A DNA stretch of 64,000 nucleotides, taken from NCBI GenBank assembly GCA_903930435.1, contig CAIYYN010000024.1:59198-123197 (forward strand), read 5' to 3'. Made by a program: the position numbers and the translations under genes. The first letter of the stretch is position 1, and each line of letters opens with the position of its first letter. A model generated the notes under the pieces. That model was not told the DNA's origin and did not search any database. It worked only from the letters and a program-made list of their open reading frames with translations. This document shows, piece by piece, positions 56,151 through 64,000 of the stretch. The stretch comes from an uncultured Hyphomicrobiales bacterium. Its GTDB lineage: Bacteria; Pseudomonadota; Alphaproteobacteria; Rhizobiales; Ancalomicrobiaceae.

Positions 56151-57344
56151 GTGCTGAAACCTGATACACTCGCACTGACCATCCTGTTGGCCTGCCTGGC
56201 CGGTCTGGGGCCCTTGTCAACGGACCTCTATCTGCCGTCGCTGCCAGCCATCACGCGGGCCTTCCACAGCGATGCCGCAACCGTTCAGCTGACACTGTCA
56301 GCCTATCTGATTGGCTTCGCAGCCGGACAAATCTTTCACGGCCCGCTGTCTGACCGGTTGGGACGCAAGCCCGTCCTTCTGGCGGGCCTGATCGGCTTTG
56401 TGGTGGCCTCGATCCTGTGCGCAGCCTCGATCTCGGTTGAAATGATGATCGGTGCCCGCGTTTTGCAGGGATTGGCGGCGTCGGGGCCGATCGTGCTGGC
56501 GCGCTCCGTCGCCCGTGACCTCTATGAAGGGCCTCGTGCAGGCCGGGAACTGGCACGCATCGGCGCGATCATGGGATTGATCCCGGCTGTTGCACCTGTC
56601 ATCGGGGGTGCGCTCAGCGTGATCTGGGGCTGGCCGTCAGGCTTCGAGCTTCAGGCTGCACTGGGTGTTCTGTTTGCTGTAGCCGTCGTCTGGGGATTGC
56701 CGGAGACAGTCCCTGCGAAACTGACGACCCGGTTTTCGCTCAAGGAGATCCTGCGTGATTTTGGCGAATTGCTCGGCCACAAGGGCTTCCGCCTGCATAT
56801 ATCGATGCAGGCAGCGACCTACGGCGGTCTGTTCGCCTTCATTTCCGGCTCCTCATTCGTTCTGCAGGGCCTCTATCACATGAGCGAGGTCGGGTATGGC
56901 CTCGCCTTCGCATCAGGCGCGTGTTGCTTCGTCGCCGGTGCCCTGCTGACCCAACATCTTGTCGGCCGGATCGGCATGGAACGCACGGTCGGGGTCGGAG
57001 CTGCCTTCATGACCGCTGGCGGACTACTCGCGGCGCTTGGCCAGATTGTGGACACTGGCTACCCGCAAGAAATGATCGTTCCCGCGATGATATTCATGGC
57101 AGGCGTCGGGATGGCAATGCCATTGACGCAGGCCAGCGCCCTGATGCCATTTCCGCACAAGGCCGGGACCGCGTCCTCTCTGGTCGGCTTTGTCCAGATG
57201 ACCTTTGCAGCGATTGTCGGAACTGCCGTCGGGCATTTCCTGTCGTTCGGGGCGTGGTCGGTGGTGCTGACCATGGCTGTTCTTGGACTGGCGACCCTCG
57301 GTCTCCATTTCCAGCTCAATGCCTGGCGCAGGACATTGCCCTGA
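56151..57344 (+). CDS. Bcr/CflA family MFS drug efflux transporter
   Basis: This 397-residue transporter has 12 predicted helices. LACLAGLGPLSTDLYLPSLPAI (helix 1 region) and the motif-A variant GPLSDRLGRKPVLL are characteristic of Bcr/CflA multidrug or sulfonamide exporters. GTG 56151, with AAGGA about 10 bases before, is chosen over an open upstream extension. It converges with the PBP1A gene, 2 bp apart. The substrate is not evident. Confidence 0.9.
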   Translation: MLKPDTLALTILLACLAGLGPLSTDLYLPSLPAITRAFHSDAATVQLTLSAYLIGFAAGQIFHGPLSDRLGRKPVLLAGLIGFVVASILCAASISVEMMIGARVLQGLAASGPIVLARSVARDLYEGPRAGRELARIGAIMGLIPAVAPVIGGALSVIWGWPSGFELQAALGVLFAVAVVWGLPETVPAKLTTRFSLKEILRDFGELLGHKGFRLHISMQAATYGGLFAFISGSSFVLQGLYHMSEVGYGLAFASGACCFVAGALLTQHLVGRIGMERTVGVGAAFMTAGGLLAALGQIVDTGYPQEMIVPAMIFMAGVGMAMPLTQASALMPFPHKAGTASSLVGFVQMTFAAIVGTAVGHFLSFGAWSVVLTMAVLGLATLGLHFQLNAWRRTLP

Positions 57345-57346
57345 GG

Positions 57347-59764
57347 CTAGTTTGCGCCAAACAGCTGGCGCAGGAATCCATCGACCGGGCCGTTGGCCTG
57401 CCGTTGCGTGGTCGGTCGTGGACTGTTGGCACCGATTGCCGCAGGCGGTACCGGGCCTTGTTGACCGGAGCCATCGTCGACGACCTTGTCGGGCACAGTT
57501 GCCGCCGGAGCTGCCCTGTAGGGTGTCGCCGGTCCGATGGAGCCGGTCGTCAGGGGGGATGTGGCGACGGGCGAAGCGTTGTTCGGGCCGGGGTTCGCGC
57601 CAAAGGGACCGGGGGCGGCTTGCTGCGTGGTCGTCACGCCATCGCGATTGCTGCCCGGGATTGGGACAGGCGGTTTGCCGCGCAGAGCCTCCGTCATGAA
57701 CCGCTTCCAGACCTGCGACGCAAACGCGCCGCCGGTTGCCTGCTTCATCGGCGAGCCATCGTCATTCCCGAGCCAGACGCCCGTGGTCAGCGCGCCAGTG
57801 AAACCCATGAACCACGCATCGCGGAAGTCCTGGCTGGTGCCGGTCTTGCCGCCTGTCTGCCAGCCGGGAAGCTGCGCCCGCTTGGCCGACCCGGAAATCA
57901 AGGTTTCCGCGAGCATGTCATCCATTTCCGCCAGATACAGCGGATCAATGACCCGACCAGGACCGCCGCCCTTGCGTTCGTAAAGGATCTTGCCACTGGC
58001 ATTCCGGATCCGTTCGATCACATGTGGAACCACGCCGAAGCCACCGTTGGAGAACGACGTGTAGGCCGCTGTCAATTCGAGCGGTGTGACCTCCGACGTG
58101 CCAAGTGCAATCGTGGCATTGGCTTGCAGCGGGGATGTAATTCCGAGTCGTTCGGCGATTGCCGCGACCCGGCGCGGTCCGACTTCGACGGCCAGCTTGG
58201 CGGCAACCGTGTTGATGGAATTGGCCAGCGCCACCTTCAGCGTCACTGGTCCGAGATACTCTTTTTCGAAGTTATGCGGCGCCCAGCCGTGGAACGAGAC
58301 GGGTTCGTCGACGCGGATCGTTTCCGGCGTCAGTCCGGCTTCCATGGCGCCGAGGTAAGTGAATACCTTGAACGACGAGCCGGGTTGACGCTTGGCCGAG
58401 GTCGCTCGATTGAATTGGCTCTTGTCGTATTCCACGCCGCCGACCATCGCCTTGACAGCACCGGTCGGGTCCATGGATACGAGCGCGCCCTGGGTAATGT
58501 CGTGCTTTGGACCAAACTGGGCGATACCGCCCTGGAGCGCGGCTTCGGCCATCAATTGCATGTTGCTGTCGACGCTCGTTTCCACGGAAATGTCGCTGTC
58601 GACAGCACCGATGAACGAGGGCAATTGCTCCATGACCCAGTCGGCGACATAATTTTCCGATCCGGCGCTCGGATGCGTAAAGATCACGGCGGGAAGCTTC
58701 AGGGCGTCCTGACGCTGTTGCTCGGTGATGGCACCGGTTGCGACCATCGCGGCCAGAACGACCTCGGCGCGGGCGCGTGATGCCTTGGGATCATGGCTCG
58801 GCGCATAATGGCTTGGTGCCTTGAGCAGGCCCGCCAGTTCGGCAGCCTCGATCAGGTTCACCTCGCGTGCCGATTTGCCGAAATAGCGATGAGCCGCTGC
58901 ATCGACGCCATAGGCTCCCGCGCCCATGTAGACCCGATTGAGATACAGCTCGATGATCTGGTCCTTGGTATAGGTATGTTCCAGCCAGAGCGCGAGCAGG
59001 ACTTCCTGGATCTTGCGCCCGAAGGTCCGGTCCGGGGTCAGGAACAGGTTCTTGGCCAATTGCTGCGTCAGTGTCGATCCGCCCTGGCTGACGCCGGAAT
59101 GGAGCAGGTTGACGACGACAGCGCGCCCCAGGCCGACGGGATCAATGCCGTAATGAGAATAGAAACGCCGGTCTTCGATAGCGATCAGCGCCTTGGGCAG
59201 ATAGGGCGGCAATTCCGAGAGTTTGACCGCCTCGCCGCCGGTATCGCCACGATTGCCGATCAAGGCACCATCGGTGGCGACGATGCGAATATTGGGTGGG
59301 CGCTTTGGCACGCTCCATTCCGATGTCGGAGGCAGGCGCGCGCCGTAATAGAGGACGACCGCTCCAAGCGCGATGCCGCCCCAAATGCCCAGCACGATGC
59401 CCCAATAGATCAATCGTCCGATAAACCCGAAAAAGCCACCTTGCGAACGGCGGCGCTTGCGACGTGATGGGCGGCTGGGCGGAGGACCCGCGTCATCATC
59501 ATCATCATCATCGTCGACGGGCGCGCGTGCGCGTCCACCCGCTTGCGACCGCGACATCCTGAGTTCTCCGCCATCGGCCAACATCGTTGGTTCAATGCGA
59601 CCACCGCCTCCGTCGCGCGCCGGACGGTTCCGTACCGGCCCCTTGGCCTTGGCAGTATAGGATGGCCGATCACCGGGCGTGAGCCGAAGATCGAGCGCAT
59701 CGGGTTCAAACCCGGGCTCGTCCAGCGACGGCTCTTTTCCGCGCGTGGTCGGCTTGGACCGCAT
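57347..59764 (-). CDS. Penicillin-binding protein 1A (bifunctional glycosyltransferase/transpeptidase)
   Basis: This 805-residue membrane protein polymerises and cross-links peptidoglycan. A cytoplasmic leader contains eight Asp (84-91, coded by a GAT repeat) and an Arg/Lys cluster, followed by a transmembrane helix (~113-140). The GT51 domain has EDRRFYSHYG (197-206) and LTQQLAKNLFL. The transpeptidase domain has SSFK and KTGTS and ends in a Pro/Ala-rich tail. ATG 59764 has GGAG 7 bases upstream, preferred over the in-frame TTG 59800. It is divergent from polA across a CtrA-like site. Confidence 0.92.
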   Translation of the reverse strand: MRSKPTTRGKEPSLDEPGFEPDALDLRLTPGDRPSYTAKAKGPVRNRPARDGGGGRIEPTMLADGGELRMSRSQAGGRARAPVDDDDDDDDAGPPPSRPSRRKRRRSQGGFFGFIGRLIYWGIVLGIWGGIALGAVVLYYGARLPPTSEWSVPKRPPNIRIVATDGALIGNRGDTGGEAVKLSELPPYLPKALIAIEDRRFYSHYGIDPVGLGRAVVVNLLHSGVSQGGSTLTQQLAKNLFLTPDRTFGRKIQEVLLALWLEHTYTKDQIIELYLNRVYMGAGAYGVDAAAHRYFGKSAREVNLIEAAELAGLLKAPSHYAPSHDPKASRARAEVVLAAMVATGAITEQQRQDALKLPAVIFTHPSAGSENYVADWVMEQLPSFIGAVDSDISVETSVDSNMQLMAEAALQGGIAQFGPKHDITQGALVSMDPTGAVKAMVGGVEYDKSQFNRATSAKRQPGSSFKVFTYLGAMEAGLTPETIRVDEPVSFHGWAPHNFEKEYLGPVTLKVALANSINTVAAKLAVEVGPRRVAAIAERLGITSPLQANATIALGTSEVTPLELTAAYTSFSNGGFGVVPHVIERIRNASGKILYERKGGGPGRVIDPLYLAEMDDMLAETLISGSAKRAQLPGWQTGGKTGTSQDFRDAWFMGFTGALTTGVWLGNDDGSPMKQATGGAFASQVWKRFMTEALRGKPPVPIPGSNRDGVTTTQQAAPGPFGANPGPNNASPVATSPLTTGSIGPATPYRAAPAATVPDKVVDDGSGQQGPVPPAAIGANSPRPTTQRQANGPVDGFLRQLFGAN

Positions 59765-59839
59765 TCTGGCTCCAGTGGTGGAAAGGTCCGGCGGACCCAA
59801 TCGACTATCTTATCGCAAATTCAGCCTAATGATGGCGAA

Positions 59840-59854
59840 TTAAGGCGTGGTTAA
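59840..59854. promoter_or_regulatory. CtrA-type site TTAA-N7-TTAA in the PBP1A-polA divergent region
   Basis: TTAAGGCGTGGTTAA matches the CtrA full-site consensus exactly. It stands between the divergent starts of the PBP1A gene (59764) and polA (59917), about 76 and 63 bases away. CtrA is the alphaproteobacterial cell-cycle regulator. In a GC-rich genome such a site is rare by chance. Confidence 0.5.
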
Positions 59855-59916
59855 GGATGATGGCAAATGCGGGAGCGGGTTCCCTGCGTTCAAACGCTTC
59901 GCTATGATGCGGCCCC

Positions 59917-62900
59917 ATGAGCGACATCATCGATCCCAATGCCCAGACGACCATGCCCGCGCGTGAACTGCGCAGCAATTTTACGACCGATGCAGCAGCA
60001 CGGCTGCCGGGGCCGGGGGATCATCTCTTTCTTGTGGACGGCTCGGGCTATATTTTCCGGGCTTACCACGCCTTGCCGCCGCTGACGCGCAAATCGGACG
60101 GCCTGCCGATCGGTGCCGTGTCTGGTTTCTGCAACATGCTCTGGCGCTTGTTGAAAGAGGCCGAAAAGACCGACGTTGGCGTGAAGCCGACGCATTTCGC
60201 CGTGATATTCGATGCGTCGTCAAAAACGTTCCGCAACGAAATCTACGACCAGTACAAGGCACAGCGCCCGGAAGCACCGGAAGATCTGCGTCCGCAGTTC
60301 GGCCTGTGCCGCAAGGCCGTGGAAGCCTTCAATGTCGCGTCTGTCGAGCAGATGGGCTACGAGGCGGATGATCTCATCGCGACCTACGCCTTGCAGGCCG
60401 TAGAGGCCGGGGCCGATGTAACAATCGTGTCGTCCGACAAGGATCTGATGCAGTTGGTGCGTCCCGGCATCGCCATGTACGACACGATGAAGGAGCGGCG
60501 CATTGGTGCCGCGGAGGTCTTCGAGAAATTCGGGGTTACGCCGGACAAGGTCGTGGATGTGCAGTCGCTGGCAGGCGACAGCGTCGATAATGTCCCAGGG
60601 GTCCCGGGCATTGGTATCAAGACGGCGGCGCAGCTCATCACGGATTTCGGCGATCTCGAGACGTTGCTCGCCCGCGCTGGAGAGATCAAGCAACCGAAGC
60701 GTCGAGAAGCCTTGATCGAGCATGCCGAGAAGGCGCGAATCTCGCGTCGGCTCGTCCAGCTTGACGGGAACGTTCCGGTTGTCACGCCGCTTGCCGAGTT
60801 GACCGTCGCCAATGTGGATAGCGCCCGGTTGATCGGTTTCCTGAAGGGCCTCGAATTCACCAGCCTGACGAACCGGGTCGCGCGCGAGATCGGGACGGAT
60901 GCTGCCAGTGTTGCGGCGTCAGCCGTGGTTGTTGACGGATGGGGAAGCTCCGGGGCGATATCGCAGCCGGAGGAAGGACCGTCGCTGACAGACGAGACTG
61001 GCGGCACGCAGACGATGGTTCCCGTTACGGGGGCTGTCGCGGCTGCTCCCCTCACAGATGACGCATTGACGCCTTTGCGGCTGGCCAAGCGCCGCGCCGA
61101 GACGATTGCCGGCCCAATCGATACCTCACGCTATGAAACCGTAACGTCGATTGATGCGCTGGAGCGCTGGATCGCGGGCGCGCGCGAACAGGGCTATGTC
61201 GCCTTCGATACCGAGACGAACTCGCTCGACGCCATGCAGGCGGATCTGGTCGGATTTTCGCTGGCGCTCGAGCCGGGACGTGCCTGCTATGTGCCGCTCC
61301 TGCATCGTGCCGGTGGAGCAGGGCTCTTCGACGAGGGACTGACCAAGGGCCAGATCCCCTCATCTGAAGCCTTGGTTCGTCTGCGTGATCTCCTGGAAGA
61401 TGCGTCAATCCTGAAGATTGGCCAGAATCTCAAATACGACGCGCTGGTTCTCGCCCGGCATGGGATCACGATCCACCCGATCGATGATACGATGCTGATG
61501 TCGTACGTGCTTGATGCCGGACGGCAGGGCCACGGCATGGATGACCTGTCCAAGACATGGCTTGGCCACGAGCCGATCACCTACAAGTCGCTGACTGGCT
61601 CAGGAAAAGGCCAGATCACGTTTGATGCCGTTCCGATCGACAAGGCAACTGCCTATGCTGCCGAAGACGCTGATGTAACGCTGCGGCTTTGGCAATTGCT
61701 GAAGCCACGCCTTGCAGCTGAGCGCATGTCGACGGTTTACGAAACGCTGGAGCGGCCGCTGGTTCCGGTACTGACCCGGATGGAAGCGCGCGGCATTGCC
61801 ATCAACAGCCAGATCCTGTCGCGGCTTTCAGGAGACTTTGCGCAGGGCATGGCGCGGCTGGAAGCGGAAATTCATGCGCTGGCCGGCGAGAGCTTCAACA
61901 TTGGCTCGCCGAAACAGCTCGGCGATATCCTGTTTGGCAAGCTGAACCTGCCGGGCGCCAAGAAGACGCCGACGGGAGCCTGGGCAACAGGTGCCGACGT
62001 ACTCGAAGACCTCGCGGCGCTTGGCCACGAATTGCCGCGTCGGATTCTGGAATGGCGCCAGATTGCGAAACTCAAGTCGACCTACACCGACGCCCTTCCG
62101 AGCTTTGTCAATCCGACAACCCGGCGCGTTCACACGTCGTATGCAATGGCCGCGACGACGACCGGTCGGTTGTCCTCGTCCGATCCGAACCTGCAGAATA
62201 TTCCGGTACGCACCGAGGAAGGCCGAAAAATCCGGACAGCCTTCGTGGCAATGCCCGGCAACAAGCTGATTTCGGCCGACTATAGCCAGATCGAGTTGCG
62301 CATTCTCGCGCATATGGCGGATATTCCGCAGCTCGTGCGGGCCTTCGAGGATGGTGTCGATATTCACGCCATGACGGCGTCTGAAATGTTTGGCGTGCCA
62401 GTCGCTGGAATGGACCCATCGATCCGGCGTCGCGCGAAGGCCATCAACTTCGGAATCATCTACGGTATTTCGGCGTTCGGTCTTGCTAATCAGCTGTCGA
62501 TCGGGCGGGAAGAGGCAGGTGCCTATATCAAGAAGTATTTTGAGCGGTTTCCGGGCATCCGCGATTACATGGAGGCAACCAAGGAAGCCTGTCGCCGCGA
62601 CGGGTATGTCACGACGATTTTCGGTCGAAAGGCCCACTATCCTGAAATCCAGTCCAAGAATGCGGCGATGCGCGCTTTCAACGAGCGTGCGGCCATCAAT
62701 GCACCGATCCAGGGATCAGCTGCCGATATCATCCGTCGCGCCATGACCAGAATCGAACCGGCGCTCGAGCAGGCGCGTCTCGCTGCATCCATGCTGTTGC
62801 AGGTGCACGATGAACTGATTTTTGAGGTTCCCGAAGGCGAGGTCGACAAAAGCATTCAGATCATTCGCTCGATCATGGAAGAAGCCGCATTCCCCGCAGT

Positions 62901-62964
62901 GAATCTCAAGGTGCCACTCAGAGTCGATGCTCGCGCCGCAAACAATTGGGACGAAGCGCATTGA
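59917..62964 (+). CDS. polA: DNA polymerase I
   Basis: This 1015-residue repair and Okazaki-fragment polymerase has a 5'-3' exonuclease domain (~38-330, with YEADDLIATYA and VPGIGIKTAAQL). The 3'-5' exonuclease has an intact DTET (~430). The family-A polymerase has motif A DYSQIELRILAH (~788), motif B RRRAKAINFGIIYGIS and motif C VHDELIFEV (~962). A less conserved linker at ~330-400 makes it longer than the E. coli enzyme. All key residues are present. Confidence 0.97.
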   Translation: MSDIIDPNAQTTMPARELRSNFTTDAAARLPGPGDHLFLVDGSGYIFRAYHALPPLTRKSDGLPIGAVSGFCNMLWRLLKEAEKTDVGVKPTHFAVIFDASSKTFRNEIYDQYKAQRPEAPEDLRPQFGLCRKAVEAFNVASVEQMGYEADDLIATYALQAVEAGADVTIVSSDKDLMQLVRPGIAMYDTMKERRIGAAEVFEKFGVTPDKVVDVQSLAGDSVDNVPGVPGIGIKTAAQLITDFGDLETLLARAGEIKQPKRREALIEHAEKARISRRLVQLDGNVPVVTPLAELTVANVDSARLIGFLKGLEFTSLTNRVAREIGTDAASVAASAVVVDGWGSSGAISQPEEGPSLTDETGGTQTMVPVTGAVAAAPLTDDALTPLRLAKRRAETIAGPIDTSRYETVTSIDALERWIAGAREQGYVAFDTETNSLDAMQADLVGFSLALEPGRACYVPLLHRAGGAGLFDEGLTKGQIPSSEALVRLRDLLEDASILKIGQNLKYDALVLARHGITIHPIDDTMLMSYVLDAGRQGHGMDDLSKTWLGHEPITYKSLTGSGKGQITFDAVPIDKATAYAAEDADVTLRLWQLLKPRLAAERMSTVYETLERPLVPVLTRMEARGIAINSQILSRLSGDFAQGMARLEAEIHALAGESFNIGSPKQLGDILFGKLNLPGAKKTPTGAWATGADVLEDLAALGHELPRRILEWRQIAKLKSTYTDALPSFVNPTTRRVHTSYAMAATTTGRLSSSDPNLQNIPVRTEEGRKIRTAFVAMPGNKLISADYSQIELRILAHMADIPQLVRAFEDGVDIHAMTASEMFGVPVAGMDPSIRRRAKAINFGIIYGISAFGLANQLSIGREEAGAYIKKYFERFPGIRDYMEATKEACRRDGYVTTIFGRKAHYPEIQSKNAAMRAFNERAAINAPIQGSAADIIRRAMTRIEPALEQARLAASMLLQVHDELIFEVPEGEVDKSIQIIRSIMEEAAFPAVNLKVPLRVDARAANNWDEAH

Positions 62965-63127
62965 GTCTGTTTTTCGTCGGTTCATAGTTAATTTTCAATC
63001 AAATAGTCAAAGGTGCAGGTAATAAGTACAATTATATTTTTATAAACCCTAATTTATATAAAGCACGAATCATAAAATTCAGCATCTCGATTATTACGTC
63101 GGTTTAACCTTCGCCATGTGAACGTGA

Positions 63128-63151
63128 ATTGCTTCCAGAATGGGAAGTAAT
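63128..63151 (+). promoter_or_regulatory. Hairpin in the flagellin mRNA leader
   Basis: The sequence ATTGCTTCC-AGAATG-GGAAGTAAT forms a 9-bp stem with one G-U pair, 26 bases before the flagellin start. In Caulobacter the regulator FlbT acts on the leader of flagellin mRNA, so an RNA role is possible but unproven. The upstream 62965-63120 is AT-rich and should hold the promoter. Confidence 0.45.
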
Positions 63152-63177
63152 CGTTTTACATGGACAGGAGTCCGACA

Positions 63178-64000
63178 ATGAGTGGTATCGTTCTTTCATC
63201 AGCCGTTCGCCAGAATCTGCTGGCTCTTCAACAAACAGCCGCAAACCTCGCAACGACACAAAACGACCTGTCGACTGGCAAGAAGGTCAATTCTGCCCTC
63301 GACAACCCGACAAATTTCTTCACCGCACAGGGCCTCGACAATCGCGCCAGCGATATCTCGAACCTGCTCGATGGTATCTCGAACGGCGTGCAGGTCATTC
63401 AGGCTGCCAACACCGGTCTGACGTCCATTGAAAGCCTTGTAAGCCAGGCCCAGTCGATCGCCGACCAGGCTCTGCAGACCTCGATCGGTTATTCGACCAA
63501 GTCGCAGTTCACCTCGGCTGCGATCTCGGGTGCGACCGCTTCGAACCTGCTCGGCACCACAACCTACACCGCTGGCAGCTTCACGGGCACGGCCGTCGAC
63601 AACAACCTCGCATCACCGGTTGCCATCACGTCGGCAACGGCCCTGACATCGGCCACCCACGCCGATACGCTGGCCGCGACGCTCGCGACCGGTTCGCTGG
63701 TTGTCAACGGCCAGACGGTCACCTTTGCGGCGGGTTCGGGCACCAGCTCCTATGGCGCCACGGGCGGCACGATCTACATCGGTAGCGGCACGGTTGGCGA
63801 TATCACAAGCGCCATCAATGACATCGCGGGATCGGGCACCGCCACCATCTCGTCGGGCTCCATCGTCCTCAGCTCCGGCACGTCGTCGACCGGTCTCACC
63901 ATCGGTGGCACAAGCTCGATCCTGACCTCGCTCGGCCTGAATGCCGGCACGAGCTCGGGCCTCGGCACCAGCGAAACCGCGATCGCGGCATCCGGCACAA
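63178..64000 (+). CDS. Flagellin, N-terminal part (3' end outside window)
   Basis: The reading frame runs from ATG 63178 (AGGAG about 8 bases upstream) to the window end without stop. The conserved N-terminal D0/D1 region reads SSAVRQNLLALQQTAANLAT, then STGKKVNSALDNPTNFFTAQGLDNRA, close to Hyphomicrobiales flagellins. After ~residue 110 comes the Gly/Ser/Thr/Ala-rich variable D2/D3 region. No Cys is seen. The C-terminal flagellin domain lies outside. Confidence 0.93.
   Translation, partial: MSGIVLSSAVRQNLLALQQTAANLATTQNDLSTGKKVNSALDNPTNFFTAQGLDNRASDISNLLDGISNGVQVIQAANTGLTSIESLVSQAQSIADQALQTSIGYSTKSQFTSAAISGATASNLLGTTTYTAGSFTGTAVDNNLASPVAITSATALTSATHADTLAATLATGSLVVNGQTVTFAAGSGTSSYGATGGTIYIGSGTVGDITSAINDIAGSGTATISSGSIVLSSGTSSTGLTIGGTSSILTSLGLNAGTSSGLGTSETAIAASGT

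Noticed and set aside
56921..58780. 619-codon plus-strand frame across the MFS and PBP1A genes
   Set aside because: Antisense or out of frame to well-supported genes, with no recognisable domain.
62989..63003. TTAA-N7-TCAA as a CtrA site before flagellin
   Set aside because: One mismatch to consensus in an AT-rich spacer, not distinguishable from chance.
1..64000. CRISPR array, tRNA, rRNA or complete insertion sequence
   Set aside because: No regular spaced repeats, no tRNA cloverleaf pattern and no complete transposase gene were seen in reading all intergenic gaps. The MITE is the only mobile element.

Overview
The window is a contiguous piece of an alphaproteobacterial chromosome, GC about 58% with short AT-rich intergenic stretches. 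It carries a pucBAC light-harvesting 2 cluster behind a promoter with a perfect PpsR/CrtJ-type site, Tad/Cpa pilus genes, an argB-dapD-dapE neighbourhood, an RmuC, an MmcB and a ligase-associated repair pair, and a Bradyrhizobium/Rhodopseudomonas-like flagellin. I infer a purple non-sulfur phototroph of the Hyphomicrobiales (Rhizobiales); genus cannot be settled from the sequence.

Layout. 1-6120: Tad/Cpa type IVc pilus machine (cpaD 3' part, cpaE, cpaF, tadB, tadC, and tadD in the opposite direction). 6363-13627: housekeeping genes (M17 aminopeptidase, truA-fmt-def operon, rmuC, hydroxypyruvate reductase, NlpC/P60 peptidase, membrane protein). 13673-17554: lysine/diaminopimelate and arginine genes dapE, dapD, a HAD nucleotidase and argB. 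17643-24495: a triple-domain LplT-PlsC-acyl-ACP synthetase, an intracellular PHA depolymerase and an ABC exporter. 25010-29031: a RegA/PrrA-like regulator with Glu at the phosphoacceptor position, mmcB, an ion antiporter, a DUF952 protein and pyrD. 29034-32335: pdeM and the Lhr-like helicase. 32414-35561: pucB, pucA (with a long C-terminal extension), a hairpin, pucC, and an unrecognised protein with 16-residue tandem repeats. 35807-39739: membrane and SDR-DoxX proteins, a 168-bp MITE, two small secreted paralogues, a TPR methyltransferase. 39981-44114: glpR-glpK-glpD with phased repeats before glpD. 44230-46378: an NRAMP-like transporter and a MoeB/ThiF protein. 46509-55837: fatty-acid uptake and beta-oxidation (a FadL-type porin broken by one stop codon, MerR regulator, acyl-CoA dehydrogenase, hydroxyacyl-CoA dehydrogenase/enoyl-CoA hydratase, thiolase, fadD). 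56151-64000: Bcr/CflA transporter, PBP1A, polA and the 5' part of a flagellin gene.

How the genes work together. The fad genes look like one regulon: an identical 15-bp palindromic site stands before fadD (the operon head) and before the fadL-type gene, and the MerR-family regulator is the last gene of the operon. The glp genes form a glycerol-to-dihydroxyacetone-phosphate route with their own DeoR-type repressor. The puc genes form a classic antenna operon (beta, alpha, hairpin, assembly factor).

The strongest leads for something undescribed are the 16-residue-repeat protein after pucC, the extended LH2 alpha subunit, the RegA-like protein lacking its phosphoacceptor Asp, the two-operator fad regulon with a broken fadL, and the glp repeats. 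All coordinates and motif calls were made by eye; no database search was run.
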